6,775 bases of DNA from positions 1-6,775 of the forward strand of contig NZ_JBBIRC010000059.1 of the NCBI RefSeq assembly GCF_037442045.1, written 5' to 3'. The notes beneath the pieces are model-generated. The model was not told where the DNA came from, made no database searches, and saw only the letters and a list, made by a program, of their open reading frames with translations. The position numbers and the translations under genes are program-made. This DNA is from Ferroplasma sp037442045 (GTDB lineage Archaea; Thermoplasmatota; Thermoplasmata; Thermoplasmatales; Thermoplasmataceae). Positions 1-4,368 of this stretch are shown one piece after another. How positions within the stretch are numbered: position 1 is the first letter of the stretch; every line of letters begins with the position of its first letter.

Positions 1-77
1 CTGTATCATAACATGCTTTTTGACAGAAATTTAATATATTAGTCTGCATAAAGAAATGCGAGATTTCATGCATAACC

Positions 78-184
78 GCATGAGTCCATTAGACAATGGT
101 GCATGTTTACTGATAACAAGAGTGAAAACTCCTTTGAAAGAGGAGTTCGAATGTGTGTATGCCGTTTGCGCTTAAAATGCAGGC
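78..184. other. Three consecutive potential stem-loops, possible structured RNA
   Basis: Hairpin 1 (78-106) has an outer stem GCATG/CATGT (one G-T pair), a small internal loop and an inner stem CCATT/AATGG closing an AGAC loop. Hairpin 2 (127-147) has arms AACTCCT and AGGAGTT, extendable by two pairs to a 3-base loop. Hairpin 3 (161-184) pairs GCC with GGC and TGC with GCA around a 3-base bulge. Three stems within 107 bases of otherwise non-coding sequence suggest a small RNA, or a worn remnant of a mobile element end. No known RNA family was recognised and the strand is undecided. On the plus strand a TATA-like run at 30-39 would place a transcript start near 60. Confidence 0.25.
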
Positions 185-392
185 AAAACAGGTGAAACTG
201 GAAAAGGAAAACCAACAAACAATCCCGGAATCTTTTGTGGATTGAATATATGTTATTTGGTTTATCCAAGAAGTATAAATTTCATAACCTGGAATTGTGC
301 CTTATATTTTGAAGATTGGTGGAACTGAACAATCTGACTTTCTAAAAGACTAATTTATATCAGATCAGAAATTATGGGTGCCAGTATAATGC

Positions 393-408
393 ATCTGAAT
401 ATCTGAAT
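393..408. repeat. Tandem 8-base direct repeat upstream of the MarC gene
   Basis: ATCTGAAT occurs twice back to back (393-400 and 401-408). It lies 21 bases before the TATA box of the MarC-family gene, where an archaeal transcription factor could bind. It could equally be a chance slippage duplication in AT-rich DNA. Confidence 0.4.
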
Positions 409-429
409 GAAATTTATTAAAAAACTCAA

Positions 430-440
430 TTTATATATAT
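430..440 (+). promoter_or_regulatory. TATA box for the MarC-family gene
   Basis: TTTATATATAT lies in an AT-rich run with its centre 23-25 bases before the ATG at 458. Archaeal TATA boxes sit about 26 bases before the transcription start, so the mRNA would begin at or within a few bases of that ATG. This spacing also decides the start: the in-frame TTG at 443 would lie upstream of the predicted transcript start. Confidence 0.6.
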
Positions 441-457
441 AGTTGCTATACAGTAAT

Positions 458-1060
458 ATGACAATTATTACAGAGTTTCTAAAGGTTTTCATGCCTCTTC
501 TAGTGGTAATAGATCCTTTCGGGAGCCTTGCAATATTTGTTAGCATGGCCGGTTCTTTCAACCGGGATACAAGAAGGTCAATATCCAGAGATGCAGTTAT
601 TTATGCTGGCATTATTATCATACTTTTTGCCATTGCAGGGGGAATCATTATAGAATTTTTTGGCATTTCCATAGAAGCGTTGGAAATTGCAGGTGGAATA
701 ATACTTCTTTTAATGGGTATAGAAATGGTCAGGCAGGGTGCAAAACCGGATACATCCGTTGAAAGTTCTAAAAATATGGGAATAGTCCCATTTGCAACAC
801 CTTTATTGGCTGGTCCAGGGGCAATTTCGCTTGTAATTATACTTATGAAAGGAGACTTTCTAACGAAAATTCTTACAATAATATCAGTTTTTCTTGTATT
901 AGCAATAGTATACTTCTTCTTCATCTATTCTTCAAAAATACTGAGTATTCTTGGAGATAAGGTTATGACTGCAATAACCAGAATCTTTGGTCTTCTTGTG
1001 GCAGGATTTGCAATACAGTATTTTATCGATGCAATGGTAGCATTAAGCGTACTAAAATAA
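458..1060 (+). CDS. MarC-family integral membrane protein
   Basis: A 200-residue polytopic membrane protein of the MarC (UPF0056) family. Family-typical blocks are visible: an N-terminal IDPFGSLAIF (18-27), AGGIILLLMGIEMV (78-91), PFATPLLAGPGAIS (111-124) and a C-terminal RIFGLLVAGFAIQYFID (175-191). Hydrophobic segments near 5-30, 47-70, 75-92, 117-130, 137-157 and 176-197 fit the usual six-helix topology, and the length is normal for the family. MarC was named from the E. coli mar locus, but a role in multidrug resistance was not upheld, and substrate and function remain unknown. The ATG at 458 is preferred over an in-frame TTG at 443 because of TATA spacing. The next gene on the same strand starts 75 bases downstream behind its own TATA-like run, so this is probably a single-gene unit. 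The family call is firm. Confidence 0.9.
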   Translation: MTIITEFLKVFMPLLVVIDPFGSLAIFVSMAGSFNRDTRRSISRDAVIYAGIIIILFAIAGGIIIEFFGISIEALEIAGGIILLLMGIEMVRQGAKPDTSVESSKNMGIVPFATPLLAGPGAISLVIILMKGDFLTKILTIISVFLVLAIVYFFFIYSSKILSILGDKVMTAITRIFGLLVAGFAIQYFIDAMVALSVLK

Positions 1061-1106
1061 TAAGCAATAATTTTAGTCAAAGCATAGAAATATGAATTTC
1101 AAAAGA

Positions 1107-1120
1107 TTTTTTAATAATAT
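1107..1120 (+). promoter_or_regulatory. TATA-like element for the HhH-GPD glycosylase gene
   Basis: A TTTTTTAATAATAT stretch lies 16-29 bases before the ATG at 1136 and follows a purine run (AAAAGA) that could act as a BRE. The spacing predicts a leaderless mRNA. There is no Shine-Dalgarno-like sequence before the start codon, which fits leaderless initiation. Confidence 0.4.
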
Positions 1121-1135
1121 GGATATCTTTCATGA

Positions 1136-1774
1136 ATGTTTAATGAACTTTACACTTTATTATTCGAACATTACGGAGACCTTTCCTGGTGGCCTTCAGA
1201 TTCGGATGATGAAACTATAATAGGCTGCATACTGACGCAGAATACATCATGGAAAAATGTGGAAAAGGCAATAAAAACAATGAAGGAAGCGGGAGTTGAT
1301 TCATTGGTTAAAATTAATGGCATGAGCCAGGAAGAATTAAAAGACCTGATAAAAAGCTCAGGATTTTATAATCAGAAAAGCAGGTATTTAATGAACATAG
1401 CCGGGTCAATAATAGAAAACTATGGAAATATAGAAAATATGAAAAATAATAATCCCAATGAAATTATGAATTTCATTTCCAGTATTGCCGGTGTAGGAAA
1501 CGAAACAATGGAATCAATTATGCTTTACGCCCTGAATTACCACATTTTTGTTGTAGATACATATACATTTAGATTCATTAAAAGATATTATAGTATGGAA
1601 ATGACCAGGAGGGAAATCAGAAATTATGCTGAAGAGGAATTTAAGGAAGTTTATCAACTTAAAAATTTTCATGGCATGCTCGTAAACCTTGGAAAGGATT
1701 ATTGCAGAAAAAAACCATTATGCAATTCCTGCTTTTTAAATAAGATCTGTTTGTTCGGGAAAATCAATATATAA
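1136..1774 (+). CDS. HhH-GPD DNA glycosylase, EndoIII/MagIII-like, with Fe-S cluster motif
   Basis: A 212-residue member of the endonuclease III superfamily, which removes damaged bases from DNA. The N-terminal part (WWP 18-20, then ILTQNTSWKNVEKAI 32-46 and SGFYNQKSRYL 75-85) resembles, from memory, the H. pylori HP0602/MagIII 3-methyladenine glycosylase group more than classical Nth. The helix-hairpin-helix is SIAGVGNETM (116-125) and the catalytic aspartate is D141 in VVDTYTFR. Four cysteines (190, 196, 199, 205; C-x5-C-x2-C-x5-C) match a C-terminal [4Fe-4S] loop. Where Nth has its lyase lysine (GRKT), this protein has Glu123 (GNET), so it is probably a monofunctional glycosylase without AP-lyase activity. 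The ATG at 1132 in another frame stops after three codons, leaving 1136 as the start. Its 3' end overlaps the convergent membrane protein gene by 11 bases. The substrate base cannot be told from the sequence. Confidence 0.87.
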   Translation: MFNELYTLLFEHYGDLSWWPSDSDDETIIGCILTQNTSWKNVEKAIKTMKEAGVDSLVKINGMSQEELKDLIKSSGFYNQKSRYLMNIAGSIIENYGNIENMKNNNPNEIMNFISSIAGVGNETMESIMLYALNYHIFVVDTYTFRFIKRYYSMEMTRREIRNYAEEEFKEVYQLKNFHGMLVNLGKDYCRKKPLCNSCFLNKICLFGKINI

Positions 1775-2279
1775 AAGAATTTCTCTCTTCTATGTATTGT
1801 TTATATTTTCTGTAAGCCCTTAGAGATTCACCTATTATAAGCCCAAGTGTTACTGCAAGCAAAGCATCTATTATAAATTGTATTGATAAATTATTCGGAT
1901 AGATGAATTCGAAGGATATTCTAATAATAAACGCAACGGCCCAGATAGACAATAAATACGGGGATCTTTTGTAGAAGATTTTTCCATCACTATCAAAAAA
2001 TGTTACACGTTCACCAAAAGCCAATCCTGGTATAATTCCTAATATGCAGATCGCTAAAATTATGGCCATATAATCAATGTTGCCTATAAAAGCCAACATG
2101 AAAAATATTAATAGAAACAGGTATATCACCGGGGTTCTTAAAAGCCTTGACGTTTTGAATTGCTGGCCCTTAAGCCCTCGTTTAAGCCTTTTGTACATTA
2201 TGCGGATGACTATTAATATCAATGCGACGGCAATAAACGTATTTGATAGATTTAACCCGATCACGCGATTATATTTCAC
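1764..2279 (-). CDS. Five-helix membrane protein, CcdC/DUF1453-like
   Basis: A 171-residue hydrophobic protein with segments near 11-28, 50-67, 69-87, 107-125 and 134-152. Between helices 3 and 4 lies a polar loop with GLAFGERV (85-92) and DGKIFYKRSP (98-107), followed by an intramembrane Arg120. A glycine-rich helix, a short strand-like loop ending in an RSP-type motif and then an Arg inside the next helix recall the CcdC/DUF1453 family, whose function is unknown; this assignment is from pattern memory and moderate. The listed start is a GTG directly preceded by an in-frame TAG. A second in-frame GTG (V6, at 2264) may be the true start: it has an upstream GGTGA matching the archaeal 16S 3' end and better spacing from the TATA-like run at 2284-2299. 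It converges with the glycosylase gene, overlapping by 11 bases, and diverges from cruF. Confidence 0.7.
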   Translation of the reverse strand: MKYNRVIGLNLSNTFIAVALILIVIRIMYKRLKRGLKGQQFKTSRLLRTPVIYLFLLIFFMLAFIGNIDYMAIILAICILGIIPGLAFGERVTFFDSDGKIFYKRSPYLLSIWAVAFIIRISFEFIYPNNLSIQFIIDALLAVTLGLIIGESLRAYRKYKQYIEERNSFIY

Positions 2280-2283
2280 CTAC

Positions 2284-2299
2284 ATATATAATTATATTT
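2284..2299 (-). promoter_or_regulatory. TATA-like run for the CcdC-like membrane protein gene
   Basis: Read on the minus strand, the sequence is AAATATAATTATATAT. It contains two overlapping TATA candidates. The proximal one is centred about 24 bases before the internal GTG at 2264, and only about 9 bases before the GTG at 2279, favouring the internal start for a leaderless message. Confidence 0.35.
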
Positions 2300-2360
2300 C
2301 TTTTGAAATTAATTTTTTAAACTGATAATTTTAATGCAATTCTCTCTTTCTTTATTATTA

Positions 2361-2398
2361 AACTGAACTATCGGATAAAAATCAAATAGTTTTCAGTT
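2361..2398. promoter_or_regulatory. Imperfect inverted repeat around the probable cruF core promoter
   Basis: AACTGAACTA (2361-2370) and TAGTTTTCAGTT (2387-2398) are inverted copies apart from a 2-base insertion. They flank 16 bases that hold the only TATA-like stretch (GATAAAAATC) in reach of the cruF ATG. A third AACTGA lies at 2320-2325. This arrangement could be an operator covering the promoter, but it could also arise by chance in low-complexity DNA. Confidence 0.3.
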
Positions 2399-2409
2399 AT
2401 AGGCAATTA

Positions 2410-3177
2410 ATGAAAACGGAATGGGTCATCGCATATTCATATTTAATATTCGGAAGTGCCATGCTGGTGGCATACCTTTTTACTCATAACTATGAACTTT
2501 CTGTGGCTGCTGAGCTCATATTCATCCCATTCTATTTTTACCATTCCATTAAATTTAAGGGGTTTAAATATACCGAAAAATTTTTTTCTGTTTCCTATAT
2601 TCTGGCTTTTATTATAGAATTTATTGGTCTCCATACAGGATTTCCTTTTGGCAGGTACACATATACAGCTATACTGGGCCCAGAACTATTTGGCGTTCCA
2701 GTTGCAATTCCATTTCTATGGTCTTCATTGCTTTATTTTTCTTCTATAGCAGCAAGAGAGAGGCTGTTCACCTCATCATTATTAATGCTTTTTCTGGACA
2801 TGTCATTCGATCCAAGATTTTCAAGGCATCTCTGGCACTGGGCCGTGCCCGGAATCTATTTTGGAGTGCCATTATCCAATTTCTTTGGCTGGTTTGGGGC
2901 ATCATTATTAATTTTTGCAGTGTTATTATTATTTACTGAAAAAAATTCAAGTTTTAGCATCAACGGTTTAATTTTTTATACTCTGCTGGGTTATTTTCAG
3001 TGTGTGGAAGATGTCGTTGTTGGCATTTACATACCAGCAGTAATATCCTCCATAATTTTTACCTTAACTTTTCTTTTCCTGCTGAACATGAATTATAAAA
3101 ATAGTGTGGAGCAGCAACACTCATTTATTGGCAGAATTAAAAAAACAATTTTTAAAATGGAGAAATCTGCCAAATAG
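2410..3177 (+). CDS. cruF: CruF-family carotenoid 1,2-hydratase-like membrane protein
   Basis: A 255-residue polytopic protein of the CruF/DUF422 carotenoid biosynthesis family. In haloarchaea CruF hydrates bisanhydrobacterioruberin to bacterioruberin; bacterial members hydrate the psi end of acyclic carotenes. Family-type features are IIEFIGLHTGFPFGRYTY (68-85), LGPELFGVPVAIPFLW (89-104), LDMSFDP (129-135) with two acidic residues, the aromatic LWHWAVPG (141-148) and YFGVPLSNFFGWF (150-162). These polar and aromatic motifs lie between hydrophobic helices, with about seven helices in all. The C-terminus ends in a basic tail (GRIKKTIFKMEKSAK). No phytoene synthase, desaturase or other carotenoid gene is in the window, so the actual substrate is unknown. 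The upstream promoter is weak (GATAAAAATC near 2374-2383), and the pcc1 TATA box begins right at its stop codon. The family call is good; the exact reaction is inferred. Confidence 0.82.
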   Translation: MKTEWVIAYSYLIFGSAMLVAYLFTHNYELSVAAELIFIPFYFYHSIKFKGFKYTEKFFSVSYILAFIIEFIGLHTGFPFGRYTYTAILGPELFGVPVAIPFLWSSLLYFSSIAARERLFTSSLLMLFLDMSFDPRFSRHLWHWAVPGIYFGVPLSNFFGWFGASLLIFAVLLLFTEKNSSFSINGLIFYTLLGYFQCVEDVVVGIYIPAVISSIIFTLTFLFLLNMNYKNSVEQQHSFIGRIKKTIFKMEKSAK

Positions 3178-3188
3178 TTATATAATAA
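3178..3188 (+). promoter_or_regulatory. TATA box for the pcc1-pfdB unit
   Basis: TTATATAATAA begins immediately after the cruF stop codon. Its 8-base core (3178-3185) is centred about 25 bases before the pcc1 ATG at 3207, so transcription should start on or next to that ATG. There is no Shine-Dalgarno sequence before pcc1, consistent with a leaderless first gene. Confidence 0.6.
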
Positions 3189-3206
3189 TATCTCATAATG
3201 AGCTGA

Positions 3207-3440
3207 ATGTTCAGGGTTAAACTCACTCTGAATAGAGCAGAGTATTTGAAATATCTTGAGGCAATAAAGCCGGAGGTTACGGAAACATTTGGCAGGTCAA
3301 GTGTGGTTCTTGAAGAGGATGCTTTAAATATATACATTATCATAGAAGCTCCTGATGCGTCATCACTCCGGGCAAGTGTTTCCTCAATAACAAGGGTATT
3401 GAACGTAACAAAAAAAATAATGGAGGTAAATGTATGGTAG
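3207..3440 (+). CDS. pcc1: KEOPS complex subunit Pcc1
   Basis: A 77-residue protein of the Pcc1/CTAG family, the small dimerising subunit of the KEOPS complex. KEOPS (Kae1, Bud32, Cgi121, Pcc1) transfers threonylcarbamoyl to A37 of ANN-decoding tRNAs to give t6A. Family marks are EAIKPEV (18-24), the GRSSVVLEED strand (29-38), NIYIIIEAPDASSLRASVSS (41-60) with the conserved acidic-x3-LRAS pattern, and the final helix TRVLNVTKKIMEV. The length is typical for archaeal Pcc1. Its last 7 bases overlap the start of pfdB, and it carries the pfdB ribosome binding site, so the two are probably translationally coupled. As I recall, Pcc1 and prefoldin beta genes are neighbours in other euryarchaea, which supports both calls. 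The other KEOPS genes are not in the window. Confidence 0.9.
   Translation: MFRVKLTLNRAEYLKYLEAIKPEVTETFGRSSVVLEEDALNIYIIIEAPDASSLRASVSSITRVLNVTKKIMEVNVW
3422..3427 (+). promoter_or_regulatory. Strong ribosome binding site for pfdB inside pcc1
   Basis: GGAGGT is complementary to the archaeal 16S rRNA 3' end and lies 6 bases before the ATG at 3434. It is the clearest Shine-Dalgarno site in the window, and it belongs to a gene that cannot be leaderless because its start is buried in pcc1. It fixes the pfdB start. Confidence 0.8.
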
Positions 3441-3817
3441 AACCTAATTTGAATGCATATTTGCAAAACCAGATAAAGCAGGCACAGGACATGCAGGCAC
3501 AGATAGAGCAGGTAGCAAACCAGCGCTATCAGATCGATATAAAAGTTAAGGAACTTGAAAAAACTTTAAAAGAATTAAGTGGCATTGAAAAAGATACTCC
3601 AGTATATAAAAATGTTGGGCCAATTATTTATAAAGTGGATGATAAGGAAAAACTTATTTCAGATCTTGAAGAGCAGAAGGAACTCAGCCAGATGAGATTA
3701 AAAACCATGGAAAATCAGCAAAAAACACTGGAAGATAAATATAAGGAACTGGAGCAAACAATACAGAGAAAATACGAAGAATCAACAAGGGGACAGAATA
3801 ATCAGGGAATAAATTAA
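3434..3817 (+). CDS. pfdB: Prefoldin subunit beta
   Basis: A 127-residue chaperone subunit. Archaeal prefoldin is a hexamer of two alpha and four beta subunits that captures unfolded proteins in the cytosol and hands them to the thermosome. The layout is that of a beta subunit: an N-terminal coiled-coil helix (about 6-50, rich in Gln and Lys), a central beta-hairpin segment VYKNVGPIIYKVD (57-69), and a second coiled-coil helix (about 70-118). A short Asn/Gln-rich tail (STRGQNNQGIN) follows. The four-strand pattern of alpha subunits is absent. Translation probably depends on the GGAGGT site within pcc1, and the ATGGTAG junction shares its bases with the pcc1 stop. Downstream, the convergent ribL gene ends 17 bases away. 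Confidence 0.93.
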   Translation: MVEPNLNAYLQNQIKQAQDMQAQIEQVANQRYQIDIKVKELEKTLKELSGIEKDTPVYKNVGPIIYKVDDKEKLISDLEEQKELSQMRLKTMENQQKTLEDKYKELEQTIQRKYEESTRGQNNQGIN

Positions 3818-3834
3818 TAGTGCAATTTCAGCAA

Positions 3835-4254
3835 TTACATAGATTTAAGAATTTTTTCCCTTATCTTAGACGAACTGTTAAAATTTCCATTATATGGCTT
3901 TGTTCTTTTTATTTTTGTATTCAATCCAAGTTTCTTGCATTCGTTTTCAATATAAGCATCATCAAATTTCTGGTCATATCCCAGTGTAATTATATCTGGC
4001 TTAATCTCATTAACAGTTTGAAAAATATTGTCATTGCTGTGGCCTATCATTACTTCATTTACCATTTTAAGCTCTGACACAAGGGCAGCCCGTTCCACCT
4101 CATTAAAAATCAATGCCTTGCCATGCTTTTTAGCAGTGTAATCCGATGCAACAACAACAACTAAATAATCTCCAAATGATTTTGATTCATTTAAATAATG
4201 TACATGGCCTAAATGCAGTATATCAAAAACCCCTGATGCCATAACTTTTATCAT
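3835..4254 (-). CDS. ribL: Archaeal FAD synthase RibL
   Basis: A 139-residue nucleotidylyltransferase of the cytidylyltransferase-like fold. RibL transfers AMP from ATP to FMN, making FAD; it was defined in Methanocaldococcus. The nucleotide-binding signature is GVFDILHLGHVHYL (8-21) with the HxGH pair His14/His17. NEVERAAL (51-58) follows, then ITLGYDQ (89-95) and the C-terminal SSSKIREKI (127-135), the counterpart of the ISSTxIR motif. The length is close to other archaeal RibL proteins. The ATG at 4254 sits about 25 bases from a TATA box on the minus strand, so the message is probably leaderless. Related enzymes use glycerol-3-phosphate, phosphocholine or phosphopantetheine, so substrate assignment rests on similarity to archaeal RibL. 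It ends 17 bases from pfdB and diverges from the asparagine-synthase-like gene. Confidence 0.87.
   Translation of the reverse strand: MIKVMASGVFDILHLGHVHYLNESKSFGDYLVVVVASDYTAKKHGKALIFNEVERAALVSELKMVNEVMIGHSNDNIFQTVNEIKPDIITLGYDQKFDDAYIENECKKLGLNTKIKRTKPYNGNFNSSSKIREKILKSM
3852..3857 (+). terminator. Oligo-T run, possible terminator for pcc1-pfdB
   Basis: Six T residues on the plus strand lie 35 bases after the pfdB stop codon, already inside the convergent ribL reading frame. Archaeal RNA polymerase stops at T-rich tracts without needing a hairpin. This is the only run of that length between pfdB and the next plus-strand gene's promoter region in a suitable place, but six T is short. Confidence 0.3.
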
Positions 4255-4274
4255 TGCCAGTTAAACACTTAAGA

Positions 4275-4284
4275 ATTTATAAAT
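4275..4284 (-). promoter_or_regulatory. TATA box for ribL
   Basis: ATTTATAAAT, itself a palindrome, is centred about 25 bases upstream of the ribL ATG on the minus strand, the spacing expected for a leaderless archaeal message. Confidence 0.55.
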
Positions 4285-4285
4285 A

Positions 4286-4303
4286 ATTCGCTCAAAGGCG
4301 AAT
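4286..4303. repeat. Perfect 6-base inverted repeat upstream of the ribL TATA box
   Basis: ATTCGC (4286-4291) and GCGAAT (4298-4303) are exact inverted copies separated by TCAAAG. The element lies directly upstream of the ribL TATA box, 32-49 bases before its start, in a region otherwise almost free of G and C. The position and symmetry suit a dimeric transcription factor, probably acting on ribL. A 14-base AT palindrome, TTTTAAATTTAAAA, follows at 4308-4321 and may be only composition. Confidence 0.4.
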
Positions 4304-4337
4304 GGCATTTTAAATTTAAAAAATAAGTAACCTTAAG

Positions 4338-4345
4338 TTTAAATA
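4338..4345 (+). promoter_or_regulatory. TATA box for the asparagine-synthase-like gene
   Basis: TTTAAATA is centred 27-28 bases before the ATG at 4369 but only 18-19 before the in-frame TTG at 4360. This favours the ATG as the start of a leaderless message. Confidence 0.5.
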
Positions 4346-4368
4346 ATCATTCTCAATAATTGTGGCAT

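Larger units (their letters stand above)
1..429. other. Leading intergenic stretch without a supportable gene
   Basis: No convincing coding region is visible on either strand up to the MarC promoter. The plus frame from base 1 is open only to a TAG at 40-42 (ending ...DRNLIY), which could be the tail of an upstream gene but is too short to judge. A 67-codon minus-strand frame at 66-269 is rich in His, Phe, Leu and Arg and has no recognisable domain. The stretch does contain three successive potential stem-loops (78-106, 127-147, 161-184), a TATA-like TTTAATATAT run at 30-39, and an 8-base tandem duplication at 393-408. No tRNA, SRP RNA or RNase P RNA signature was recognised. Confidence 0.6.

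Noticed and set aside
127..153. GTTCGAAT next to a stem, considered as a tRNA T-arm
   Set aside because: The flanking 5-base arms do not pair and no D-arm, anticodon arm or acceptor stem can be built around it.
103..206. Short plus-strand frame MFTDNKSENSF... with a CVCRLRLKC segment, considered as a TnpB-like zinc-ribbon remnant
   Set aside because: The cysteine spacing does not match the CxxC pairs of TnpB, it is only about 34 codons long and no flanking tnpB sequence is present.
66..269. 67-codon minus-strand ORF rich in His, Phe, Leu and Arg
   Set aside because: No recognisable domain, odd composition and no promoter or ribosome binding site seen; it overlaps the stem-loop region and fits chance better than a gene.
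601..924. 107-codon minus-strand ORF opposite the MarC gene
   Set aside because: It mirrors a gene with clear family motifs; its composition reflects the antisense of hydrophobic codons.
2077..2325. 82-codon plus-strand ORF opposite the CcdC-like gene
   Set aside because: The minus frame is longer, has five regular membrane segments and a promoter-like run; the plus frame has no domain.
2718..2939. 73-codon alternative frame within the cruF-like gene
   Set aside because: It overlaps the most conserved CruF motifs, which are in the long frame.
3152..3466. 104-codon minus-strand ORF covering pcc1
   Set aside because: Pcc1 motifs, the TATA box spacing and coupling with pfdB all support the plus strand.
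3822..3836. GCAATT-TCA-GCAATT direct repeat between pfdB and ribL, considered as a terminator or recombination site
   Set aside because: Six-base AT-rich copies 3 bases apart are expected by chance, and the sequence does not form a useful stem.
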